The position numbers and the translations under genes were made by a program. The notes under the pieces are model-generated. The model had not been told where the DNA came from and did not search any database. It saw only the letters and a program-made list of their open reading frames with translations. From BRH-c54 sp032251145 (GTDB lineage: Bacteria; Bacteroidota; Bacteroidia; Flavobacteriales_E; Vicingaceae): a stretch of 15,388 nt of DNA. Position 1 is the stretch's first letter. Each line of letters begins with the position of its first letter. Shown piece after piece: positions 7,216 to 13,825 of the stretch. The stretch covers positions 1-15,388 of the forward strand of contig JAVVER010000080.1 in assembly GCA_032251145.1 (NCBI GenBank), given 5' to 3'.

Positions 7216-9267
7216 TTACCAAATAGTAACCCTCAAACTATCAGGAGCAACCATTTCGCCTTCTTTACAGCCAAAAGCATTATGGAATTCATTCATATTC
7301 ACTAACGGTCCATTAATTCTATATCTTGTTGGAGAATGATTATCTGTTTTCACTTGGTTGATAAGGAATTCATCTTTAGCATTGGTATGCCAAACCTGAG
7401 CCCATCCTAAGAAGAAACGTTGGTTGTGGTCGAAACCATCAATTAATTCTGGTTTTCCTTTCTTTTCCACCGCTTTTTGCAAACCGTAATAAGCCAAGGT
7501 TAATCCAGCAATATCAGCTATATTTTCACCTAAAGTAAGTTCTCCGTTTACTTTGTTTCCTTCAGCTACTTCGTAATTATTAAACTGGTTAACTAATCTT
7601 GCTGTACGTTCTCCAAAATTTTTCAAATCAGCTTCTGTCCACCAGTTTTTAAGGTTTCCATCACCATCAAACTGACTTCCTTTATCATCAAAGCCATGAG
7701 AAAATTCATGTCCAATAACCGCTCCAATTCCACCATAGTTAATCGCATCATCAGCCTCAGGATTAAAAAATGGAGGTTGAAGAATTGCAGCAGGGAAAAC
7801 AATTTCGTTCATAGTAGGACTGTAGTAAGCGTTAATTCGTTGTGGATTCATTCCCCACTCATCTTTATCAATAGGTTTTCCTAGTTTATCAATGTTTTCC
7901 TTATAATTGTGGTAGTTCATGTTCATTATATTTTGAACTAAGGTATTGGCCTGAATGTCAACAGAGCTATAATCTTTCCACTTATCGGGGTAACCAATTT
8001 TGTAATTGAACTTACTTAGTTTTTCTAACGCTTTAGTTTTCGTTTCATCACTCATCCAATCCAATTGTTGTACTCTTTCCTTAAAAACATCAGAGATGTT
8101 ATGAATCATATCCAACACCATTTGTTTAGATTCTTCTGGAAAATGTTTTTCTACAAATAATTTCCCTAAAGGTTGACCAACATAATTATTAGATTTCCCT
8201 AAAGCTCTTTTCCATTGTGGTTTCATTTGTTTAACACCTTTTAGTGTAGTAGAATAAAAATCAAAATTTGTTTGTTCAAATTCTATACTCATATTTCCAG
8301 CAAAATCATTAATAAAATGATAGGCTACATAGTCTTTCCAGTCTTCTAAAGAGAATTTTTTGAAAGAATTATTCAACGATTTAAAGAAATTAGGCTGACG
8401 AACAATTAAGGTGTCAAAATTTTTAAATTCTGCGGTAGCGAAGAAATCTTGCCAATTAATTGCGGGCATCAATTTTTGCAAACTTGCTTTATCCATTTTA
8501 TGATATGTTTTATGCGGGTCTCTTAAATCAACTCTATCCATAGAGTTAGATGCCAATTCAGTTTCAATTTTGATAATGTTTTTGGCTTTTTCGGCAGCTA
8601 ATTCTTCCGAATTATCAGTAAGCACAAATAGTTTAGCAATAAACTTTTCGTATTCAGCAAGTATGTTTTCGCCTCTTTCATCCTTTGGGAAATAATAACT
8701 TTTATCGGGTAACCCAAGTCCACCTTGAGAAAGGTAAGTAATATATCGGTCACTATTTTTAGCATCGATGTAAACATAAAATCCAAAAAAAGAACCTGAA
8801 CCAATTTTTTTATTTTCTACAGAAGTAGTTATTAAATCAGCTAAAGTAGCAGCTTCGTTTATTTTATTTAAATGAGGTTTTATGGGTTCATAACCTAATT
8901 TATTAATAGTGGTAGAATCTAACGCTGAGGTGTAAAAATCTCCGACTAACTGTAAATTTGTTCCTTTTTTGCCTTTAGCACTTGAAGCTTCTTCCACTAT
9001 GGTTTTAAGTTGCAATTCATTTTCATCATGCAATACATTAAAACTTCCCCAACGGCTTTCAGATTCAGGAACAGGATTGTTTTTTAGCCAATTACCTGCA
9101 GCAAATTGTTCAAAATCATCACAAGCGGAGTGAGAGGAATCTATTTGACTAATATCAAAAGCCGGAGTAATTTCTTTTTCTGGTTCTTGGTTTTTATTTT
9201 CGTGTGTAGAACATCCTACAGTTACTAAAAGTAAGCTAGGAATAATAAGAGTGCTAATTTTTATCAT
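7216..9267 (-). CDS. M13-family (neprilysin/PepO-like) zinc metallopeptidase, probable lipoprotein
   Basis: This secreted peptidase of the neprilysin family cleaves oligopeptides. The 683 residues are typical. A signal peptide ends in LLLVTVGC with Cys19 as probable lipid anchor, although the -3 position is Thr rather than Leu/Val. The catalytic domain shows the substrate-binding NAYYSP (479-484), zinc motif HEFSH (520-524), the third ligand and partner in GENIAD (580-585), and the characteristic terminal Trp (VTIW). The N-terminal M13 domain begins around 43 with CDDFEQFAAGNWL. It is convergent to obgE and divergent from the plug-protein gene, so it is probably monocistronic. A TATCTTTA on the minus strand (9298-9305) resembles a -7 box with one mismatch. 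Periplasmic or surface peptide degradation for nutrition is likely; the substrate is unknown. Confidence 0.95.
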   Translation of the reverse strand: MIKISTLIIPSLLLVTVGCSTHENKNQEPEKEITPAFDISQIDSSHSACDDFEQFAAGNWLKNNPVPESESRWGSFNVLHDENELQLKTIVEEASSAKGKKGTNLQLVGDFYTSALDSTTINKLGYEPIKPHLNKINEAATLADLITTSVENKKIGSGSFFGFYVYIDAKNSDRYITYLSQGGLGLPDKSYYFPKDERGENILAEYEKFIAKLFVLTDNSEELAAEKAKNIIKIETELASNSMDRVDLRDPHKTYHKMDKASLQKLMPAINWQDFFATAEFKNFDTLIVRQPNFFKSLNNSFKKFSLEDWKDYVAYHFINDFAGNMSIEFEQTNFDFYSTTLKGVKQMKPQWKRALGKSNNYVGQPLGKLFVEKHFPEESKQMVLDMIHNISDVFKERVQQLDWMSDETKTKALEKLSKFNYKIGYPDKWKDYSSVDIQANTLVQNIMNMNYHNYKENIDKLGKPIDKDEWGMNPQRINAYYSPTMNEIVFPAAILQPPFFNPEADDAINYGGIGAVIGHEFSHGFDDKGSQFDGDGNLKNWWTEADLKNFGERTARLVNQFNNYEVAEGNKVNGELTLGENIADIAGLTLAYYGLQKAVEKKGKPELIDGFDHNQRFFLGWAQVWHTNAKDEFLINQVKTDNHSPTRYRINGPLVNMNEFHNAFGCKEGEMVAPDSLRVTIW

Positions 9268-9420
9268 ATTTTAGTTGGTTAATGATTTACAACGCGTTAA
9301 AGATAGTAAAAAATAAAATAATCATCTACATAAAAAAGATTAAAAATTTTATGGAATTTAAAAAGTAGTTGCATCTAAAGAGCAAAACAAAACTTAATAT
9401 TCACCTAAAACCTAGAAATT

Positions 9421-10209
9421 ATGAAAACTAAAAACAACAATCATGGAACAGATAATATGATGAGTAAAAAATTAACCTTATTTAGAAATGCAACTACAAA
9501 ACTGGTTGCTTTAGGATTTTCTGTATTAATAATGTGTTCGGCAGCCTTTTCGCAGAATAGTGAGATTAAAGGAGTTGTTAAAGAAAAATCGACAGGCGAA
9601 CCAATGTATAATGTAAATGTTTATGTAGAAGTTGGTGGAGTTCCTTATGGTACTTCAACCGATACCAACGGAAAATATACTATTAAACCACTAAATTCAG
9701 GAGTTTATACTGTTAAAGCAAGTTCGCTAGGATATGATGATTTAGTAACAACCAATGTAAAACTAACATCGGATAAAATAACCTATGTTGACATTGAAAT
9801 GATTGAAGCCTCATATACACTTACAGGAGTGATAATTGAAGCAGAAAGAGAGGTAACTCATGAAATTCCGTTGATTGATAAAGACGAACCACACGTACAA
9901 GCACTCACTATTCAAGAAATTAGTAATAGTCCAAACATTAAAGACCCTATTAAAATAGCTACCATGTTACCAGGGGTTACTTTGGCTAGTAATGGTAAAG
10001 ATGTTTATATAAGAGGAGCACGACCAACTTCTACGCAGTTTATTACTGATGGAATGAAATCCATAACCGGAGAGATAGGCATACCAGGATTAGCTATTGG
10101 AGCAATGAAAGTTTATACTGGAGGTGTTCCTGCAAAATATGGGGATGTTAATGGTGGAGTAATTGTAGTAGAAACTAAAAGTTATTTCGATTTGTCTAAA
10201 GAATATTAA
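9421..10209 (+). CDS. CarboxypepD-regulatory plus TonB-plug domain protein lacking a beta-barrel
   Basis: The 262-residue protein has a signal peptide (hydrophobic about 28-44, cut near AAFSQ), a CarboxypepD-reg-like beta-sandwich (about 47-128: GVVKEKSTGEPMYNVNVYV, DTNGKYTIKPL, GVYTVKASSLGY), and a full TonB plug domain (about 134-252: MLPGVTLASNGKDVYIRGA, ITDGM, GGVPAKYGDVNGGVIVVETK). In ordinary TonB-dependent receptors a barrel of several hundred residues follows; here translation stops 10 residues after the plug, and a strong hairpin begins 13 nt later, so the short form looks like a finished gene rather than a truncated one. An in-frame ATG at 9457 would give a shorter, more usual signal peptide, so the start is uncertain. 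The sigma/anti-sigma pair follows on the same strand. Function is unknown: it might dock onto a separate barrel or act as a periplasmic ligand- or signal-binding module. Confidence 0.85.
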   Translation: MKTKNNNHGTDNMMSKKLTLFRNATTKLVALGFSVLIMCSAAFSQNSEIKGVVKEKSTGEPMYNVNVYVEVGGVPYGTSTDTNGKYTIKPLNSGVYTVKASSLGYDDLVTTNVKLTSDKITYVDIEMIEASYTLTGVIIEAEREVTHEIPLIDKDEPHVQALTIQEISNSPNIKDPIKIATMLPGVTLASNGKDVYIRGARPTSTQFITDGMKSITGEIGIPGLAIGAMKVYTGGVPAKYGDVNGGVIVVETKSYFDLSKEY

Positions 10210-10221
10210 TTGTTTATAAAT

Positions 10222-10254
10222 AAACCTAACAGGTTGCTAAAACCTGTTAGGTTT
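10222..10254 (+). terminator. Perfect 14-bp hairpin after the plug-protein gene
   Basis: AAACCTAACAGGTT (10222-10235) and AACCTGTTAGGTTT (10241-10254) are perfect complements around the 5-nt loop GCTAA. A short T-run overlaps the 3' arm (10252-10255). It starts 13 nt after the stop codon and separates the plug gene from the sigma-factor operon. Being symmetric, it could also work on the opposite strand. I remember near-identical palindromes as common between genes in Flavobacteriia, but could not check this. Confidence 0.7.
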
Positions 10255-10334
10255 TCAAGGTTAAACTTTTACTATTAAACCTAGAACTTTTTTAATACCT
10301 TTATCAATTCATTTTTAGTGACCAAACTTTATCA

Positions 10335-10919
10335 ATGAATATCTTTAAGAAAAATAGACCTCAGAAATTGTCCGACAATGAGCTTATTGCAACATATAAG
10401 AGCAATGGAGATGGAATATATTTGGGTGAATTATACAAAAGATATTCTCACTTAGTGTTTGGTGTTTGCCTTAAATACCTTAAAAACGAAACCGAATCTG
10501 AAGATGCTGTTTTACAGATTTTTGAAAACTTAATGGAAGACCTTAAAAAACATGAAATAGTGAATTTTAAATCATGGTTACATAGCGTTGCACGAAATCA
10601 TTGTTTAATGCATTTAAGAAAAATGAAATCGGTGTTGAGAAAAGTAAATGAATATGAAGCGGCTTACGAACATGAAGAAACTTTTGCAACTCCATTTGAA
10701 ATAAGCGAAAAATTTGAGCAAGAATTAATATTAACTGATTTAGAGAAAGCAATTGCAGTATTAAAAGAAGAACAGCGAATTTGTATTGAATTGTTTTTTC
10801 TGAAAGAAAAATGTTACAACGAAGTAGCTGAAGAAACAGGTTTCTCTGTAAAACAAGTAAAAAGTTACATACAAAACGGAAAAAGAAACTTAGCCATACA
10901 AATGAATAACTTGAAATGA
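10335..10919 (+). CDS. ECF-type sigma-70 family RNA polymerase sigma factor
   Basis: The 194-residue protein has sigma region 2 at about 33-98 (LYKRYSHLVFGVCLKYLKN, ESEDAVLQIFENLMEDL, FKSWLHSVARNHCLMHLRK) and region 4 at about 135-188 with a helix-turn-helix (YNEVAEETGFSVKQVKSYIQNGKRNL). There is no region 1 or 3, as expected for an extracytoplasmic-function factor. Its TGA overlaps the next gene's ATG in ATGA (10916-10919), the usual coupling of a sigma factor to its anti-sigma factor. It should direct RNA polymerase to an envelope- or stress-related regulon once released. A TACCTTTA near 10296-10303 resembles the housekeeping -7 box with one mismatch; an autoregulated promoter cannot be recognised by eye. 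Confidence 0.93.
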   Translation: MNIFKKNRPQKLSDNELIATYKSNGDGIYLGELYKRYSHLVFGVCLKYLKNETESEDAVLQIFENLMEDLKKHEIVNFKSWLHSVARNHCLMHLRKMKSVLRKVNEYEAAYEHEETFATPFEISEKFEQELILTDLEKAIAVLKEEQRICIELFFLKEKCYNEVAEETGFSVKQVKSYIQNGKRNLAIQMNNLK

Positions 10920-12337
10920 AAGAATTACATAACCATATATTTTCTGCAACCACTTGCATTTCTAAGGAAACGATGATGAAATACATCAAGCATCAGCTTT
11001 CTAAGGAAGAGTTGCACGAGGTGGAAAAACACATGCTCGATTGCGATTTATGTTCTGATGCGATGGCAGGAATGAAATACGCCACTAATAGTGCTACTAT
11101 TTTGGCTATTGATAATAAAATCGACAATAGAATTGCCACTGGAGAGTCAAATCCTTTTTTTAGAGGAGGTTGGCTTATGGCTGCGGCATCTCTTGTAGCT
11201 ATAATTTTTGGAGCTTACTTTTTAATTAATTTGTTTGATGAAAATAAGTTTACACAAAACGAAATGGCTGTACATCAGCAAATAGAAGAAGAGCAAAATA
11301 ATGCTGCTCCAACAGAAAATTATATTAAACAAGAAAGAATTGATGAGGATAAGAAAGATGTTGTTGATAGAAGTCAAAATAAAGATGAAGCTACTGAAGA
11401 TAACACTTTGAAAATGGCAGAACCAGCAGCAGAAAATTTAGAACAATCTACTCCACCAAGTGTTTTTGATAAACCAGACTATAGAGGGACTCCCAATAAA
11501 GATAGAATAGAGGATGATATAATATTGGCAGATGAATCTCCTGTAAGCATGGATGCAGAAGATGTTGAGGAAGTGGCGTTCTCAAAAAATGACCATAACG
11601 CTACTTATTACGATAATAAAGTATTGAATAACAATCAACAAGTTGTTTCATCAACTGTGACTTCAGAAGAAAGTGAACCTGATGCTGATAAAGTGGTGGT
11701 GGAAAAACAAAGAAATGAAACCAATAGAAAAAAAGCAAAATCTGCTCAAGCACCAGCTGCTAAACAAGAAGCTGTAGCATCCGGAAATTCTTTGTCTGCA
11801 GGAATAACAGCTCAAAATACTTACTATCTGTATGATTATAAAGTGGTAGATTATGCTGTTGAATATCAGAATGAAGAAGATTTTAAGAAATTAGCTGAAA
11901 CAGATGCTACTCCAGTTGATTATACTAATAAAGAACAAAAAGCAGAAGCTGAAAAATCCTTAGAAAAAACTGTAATGAAAGAAACCTATAAAGATGTTTT
12001 AGAAAGAGCGATTATCAACTTTAAGAAGTTAGCGTACAAAGAAGCCTTAGTTGATTTTGAAATGATTCTTGCCAAGCATCCAAAAGATGTAAATGCCTTG
12101 TTTTATGGAGCTTTATCAGAATATAATTTAAAGAATTATAAAAGAGCCTTAAGTAAGCTTGATGCAGTTTTAAAAAACCCTCAAACAGAATTTAATCAGG
12201 AAGCAAAATGGAATAAAGCCCTAGCGTTAATAGAGCTGAAAGAAACAAGTAAAGCTAAAATATTGCTACAGGAAATTATTGATGAAAAAGGATTTTACCA
12301 GCAAAGAGCCCAAGATAAACTAAAAACATTGAATTAA
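10916..12337 (+). CDS. Membrane anti-sigma factor with C-terminal TPR domain
   Basis: The 473-residue protein has a cytoplasmic zinc-type anti-sigma module with H39-x3-C43-x2-C46, one transmembrane helix at about 86-107 (WLMAAASLVAIIFGAYFLINLF), a long acidic, low-complexity periplasmic linker (about 108-280, rich in Glu, Asp, Asn, Lys), a tyrosine-rich patch (YYLYDYKVVDYAVEYQ, about 302-317), and two to three TPR units (about 355-473, with AYKEALVDFEMILAKHPKDVNALFYGAL and related repeats). Known anti-sigma factors of this zinc-binding class hold the cognate ECF factor at the membrane until an envelope signal leads to release. The ATGA overlap with the upstream sigma gene supports the pairing. 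The TPR end outside the membrane suggests that protein binding is the sensed signal, which is inference. Confidence 0.88.
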   Translation: MKELHNHIFSATTCISKETMMKYIKHQLSKEELHEVEKHMLDCDLCSDAMAGMKYATNSATILAIDNKIDNRIATGESNPFFRGGWLMAAASLVAIIFGAYFLINLFDENKFTQNEMAVHQQIEEEQNNAAPTENYIKQERIDEDKKDVVDRSQNKDEATEDNTLKMAEPAAENLEQSTPPSVFDKPDYRGTPNKDRIEDDIILADESPVSMDAEDVEEVAFSKNDHNATYYDNKVLNNNQQVVSSTVTSEESEPDADKVVVEKQRNETNRKKAKSAQAPAAKQEAVASGNSLSAGITAQNTYYLYDYKVVDYAVEYQNEEDFKKLAETDATPVDYTNKEQKAEAEKSLEKTVMKETYKDVLERAIINFKKLAYKEALVDFEMILAKHPKDVNALFYGALSEYNLKNYKRALSKLDAVLKNPQTEFNQEAKWNKALALIELKETSKAKILLQEIIDEKGFYQQRAQDKLKTLN

Positions 12338-12368
12338 TTCTTTGTACTATTTTTTTATTTTTGATAAA

Positions 12369-12389
12369 ACCTAATATCTAACGCCTAAA
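12369..12389 (-). repeat. Short heptad-repeat copy related to the hpt-adk spacer
   Basis: On the minus strand this reads as three 7-mers (TTAGGCG, TTAGATA, TTAGGTT). The 15-bp core at 12373-12387 is an exact inverted copy of 5295-5309, about 7 kb away. Both arrays are preceded by GGGTAT. Confidence 0.65.
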
Positions 12390-12408
12390 TACCCGAGCGA
12401 GGGCTTTT

Positions 12409-12495
12409 GAACAAACGGTGTGAAATCCTGCGTAATCGGACCAGGAAACGCGTTGGCAATGTGGGTAAAGATTACAAAGGATTTGGCGTTTGTTC
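12409..12495 (+). ncRNA. Candidate structured RNA with three nested perfect stems
   Basis: Three inverted-repeat pairs are nested in strict order. The outer is GAACAAACG (12409-12417) with CGTTTGTTC (12487-12495), the middle is AAATCC (12423-12428) with GGATTT (12479-12484), and the inner is GTAATC (12432-12437) with GATTAC (12470-12475). Together they give 21 base pairs separated by small internal loops (5/2 and 3/3 nt) and capped by a G-rich 32-nt terminal region. The patch is clearly richer in G+C than its surroundings. It lies between convergent genes, 71 nt after the anti-sigma stop, so it could be a 3'-UTR element, an independent small RNA or a palindromic repeat. Strand is uncertain; plus is preferred because the loops are purine-rich. 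A known Bacteroidota RNA motif such as Flavo-1 is possible, but I cannot confirm it from memory. Confidence 0.5.
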
Positions 12496-12505
12496 TTGAT
12501 TTTTG

Positions 12506-12529
12506 GCTCTTTTTATCAAGAAAAAGAGC
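12506..12529. repeat. 9-bp hairpin whose loop complements the preceding sequence
   Basis: GCTCTTTTT (12506-12514) and AAAAAGAGC (12521-12529) pair perfectly. The six-base loop ATCAAG (12515-12520) is complementary to CTTGAT at 12495-12500, which allows a pseudoknot or a competing 8-bp stem (12493-12500 with 12515-12522). No typical U-run follows on either strand, so I do not call a plain terminator. It follows the RNA-like element directly and sits between convergent operons. Confidence 0.5.
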
Positions 12530-12585
12530 ATATGTTAAAATTACTTCAATCCTTAAGATTAAAAATAGCTAACGTTTTACTATTC

Positions 12586-12918
12586 CTACATAAATCCTAA
12601 CTCAAATTTGGCTTCTTCACTCATCATATCTTTATTCCACGATGGTTCCCAAACCATAGTAACTACAGCTGTTTTTACCGACCAAAGTGCTTCAATTTTT
12701 TGACGAACTTCTTCGGGTAAACTTTCCGCTACAGGACACGAAGGTGAGGTAAGTGTCATTAAAATTTCGGCATTAAACTCCTCATCTAATTTAATTTCAT
12801 AAATCAATCCCAACTCGTAAATATCTACAGGAATTTCAGGGTCATATACTGATTTAAGTACTTCTATAATTTGCATCTCCACATCTTGTTTGGAGAGTTG
12901 ATTGGTATGTTCTTTCAT
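12586..12918 (-). CDS. SUF-associated DUF59 / MIP18-family Fe-S assembly protein
   Basis: The 110-residue protein belongs to the MIP18/DUF59 family (SufT/PaaD-like) that helps mature iron-sulfur proteins. It shows the signature DPEIPVDIYELGLIY (26-40) and the conserved TSPSCPVAESLP (58-69) with Cys61. The frame is open to an ATG at 12987, but the 23 added residues would be encoded by a region full of inverted and TGTCA-type repeats and do not resemble the family, so I place the start at 12918 (MKEHTNQLSK). It is the last gene of the minus-strand SUF group, 71 nt after the four-helix-bundle gene. Its location fits a role together with SufS and SufE. Confidence 0.92.
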   Translation of the reverse strand: MKEHTNQLSKQDVEMQIIEVLKSVYDPEIPVDIYELGLIYEIKLDEEFNAEILMTLTSPSCPVAESLPEEVRQKIEALWSVKTAVVTMVWEPSWNKDMMSEEAKFELGFM

Positions 12919-12942
12919 GGTTTGACAGTTTATCAGCGTACG

Positions 12943-12978
12943 GTTCACAGCTTTATTGTCAACTGACAGGCTGTGAAC
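12943..12978 (-). repeat. 9-bp inverted repeat in the leader of the DUF59 gene
   Basis: GTTCACAGC (12943-12951) and GCTGTGAAC (12970-12978) pair perfectly around an 18-nt loop that itself holds TGTCA (12957-12961) and TGACA (12964-12968). The structure lies 24 nt upstream of the preferred start codon, between the four-helix-bundle gene and the DUF59 gene. Its TGTCAAC-like words resemble those at 13374-13402. Confidence 0.55.
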
Positions 12979-12989
12979 AGTTAACATTT

Positions 12990-13343
12990 TTATCGTAAAC
13001 TTTTTCTTAATGCTTGTGTTTTTATTATAAGTTGTTCTGTTATTTGATAATATTCTTTAAAAGCTGCGTCATCAATTAAATTTCTTCTTTTTCCAACATA
13101 CAAACAGGAAATAATTTCTATTCCTGAACGTATTGCATAGCCCAAAAATCGACTAAACTCTCTATCAGACTGACCCGTTGATCCTTCTGCAATATTTAAA
13201 GCTATTGAATCAGCGGCTCTTTTCATTTGACTAGTAAGCACATAAAGTTCCTCTTTAGGAAAAGTTAGTGTTAGTTCATGAATTCTTCCTGTTAATTCAA
13301 CAGCATCTTTCCAAACAATTAATTTCTCAAAATTAAATCCCAT
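12990..13343 (-). CDS. Four-helix-bundle protein (23S rRNA-intervening-sequence type)
   Basis: The 117-residue, all-helical protein matches the S23/IVP family originally found inside 23S rRNA intervening sequences of Leptospira and common as a stand-alone gene in Bacteroidota. Family landmarks are FEKLIVWKDAVEL (5-17), the SIALNIAEGSTGQSDREFSRFL core (46-67) and GIEIISCL (74-81). Members form pentameric bundles and are related to the Avd accessory protein of diversity-generating retroelements; no reverse transcriptase or template repeat is present here. The gene sits between sufE (56-nt gap) and the DUF59 gene (71-nt gap), an unusual position, and both gaps contain TGTCAAC-like repeats. There is no reason to link it biochemically to Fe-S assembly; it may be an inserted passenger. 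Its function is unknown. Confidence 0.9.
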   Translation of the reverse strand: MGFNFEKLIVWKDAVELTGRIHELTLTFPKEELYVLTSQMKRAADSIALNIAEGSTGQSDREFSRFLGYAIRSGIEIISCLYVGKRRNLIDDAAFKEYYQITEQLIIKTQALRKSLR

Positions 13344-13373
13344 TTTACTATATTTTTAATTACAATTTTTCTT

Positions 13374-13402
13374 TCAACTGTCAACCGTCCAACTGTCAAC
13401 TA
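13374..13402 (-). repeat. Four-unit TTGACAG-type tandem repeat between sufE and the four-helix gene
   Basis: On the plus strand the units begin TCAACTG, TCAACCG, TCCAACTG and TCAACTA, that is, three 7-mers and one 8-mer. The array overlaps the sufE stop codon (13400-13402). Words of the same type reappear on the other side of the four-helix gene at about 12921-12968. Confidence 0.65.
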
Positions 13403-13825
13403 AGCGTTAGCCTGTGTGCTAAAGGCAATTGCGTACATTCTAATTTGTTTTAACATTGATAATAGTCCGTTGCTTCTGGTTGGCGACAAGTGTTCTTGTA
13501 ACCCAATTTGATCAATAAAAAATAAGTCAGCATCAATTATTTCTTGTGGGGTGTGGTTGGAAAATACTCTAATCACTAACCCTACAATTCCTTTGGTAAT
13601 AATAGCATCACTATCGGCAGTAAAAATTATTTTACCATCTTTTAATGCTGCATGTAACCAAACTTTACTCTGACAACCTTTTATGAGGTTTTCATCTGTT
13701 TTATATTGTTTATCAATCAATGGTAAATCTTTGCCCAATTCAATGATGTGTTCGTACTTGTCCATCCACTCATCAAACAAAGCAAATTCTTCTACTATTT
13801 CTTGTTGTGTTTCTTGTATAGTCAT
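13400..13825 (-). CDS. sufE: SufE cysteine-desulfuration protein
   Basis: SufE accepts persulfide sulfur from SufS and passes it to the SufBCD scaffold for Fe-S cluster assembly. The 141-residue protein has the sulfur-acceptor Cys51 in LIKGCQSKVW, the same position as in E. coli SufE, and the family ending LSPTRSNGLLSMLKQIR (about 113-129). The start ATG overlaps the sufS stop by one base (TAATG at 13823-13827), which implies translational coupling and balanced synthesis of the two partners. SufE is compact, without signal peptide. Its stop codon lies at the edge of a short tandem repeat. Confidence 0.96.
   Translation of the reverse strand: MTIQETQQEIVEEFALFDEWMDKYEHIIELGKDLPLIDKQYKTDENLIKGCQSKVWLHAALKDGKIIFTADSDAIITKGIVGLVIRVFSNHTPQEIIDADLFFIDQIGLQEHLSPTRSNGLLSMLKQIRMYAIAFSTQANA

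Noticed and set aside
9421..10209. Pseudogene remnant of a full TonB-dependent receptor
   Set aside because: Both domains are intact, the stop is followed at once by a strong hairpin, and no barrel-like sequence is seen downstream in any frame before the sigma gene.
10567..10989. Minus-strand open frame opposite the sigma factor gene
   Set aside because: Its Phe/Leu/Ile-rich composition is what reverse translation of Lys/Glu-rich codons gives; the plus-strand sigma and anti-sigma genes explain the DNA.
12919..12987. ATG at 12987 as start of the DUF59 gene
   Set aside because: The added 23 residues would come from an inverted-repeat leader and do not match the family; the ATG at 12918 gives the normal length.
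12990..13343. Diversity-generating retroelement accessory gene (avd)
   Set aside because: The fold family is related, but there is no reverse transcriptase, template/variable repeat pair or target gene in the window.
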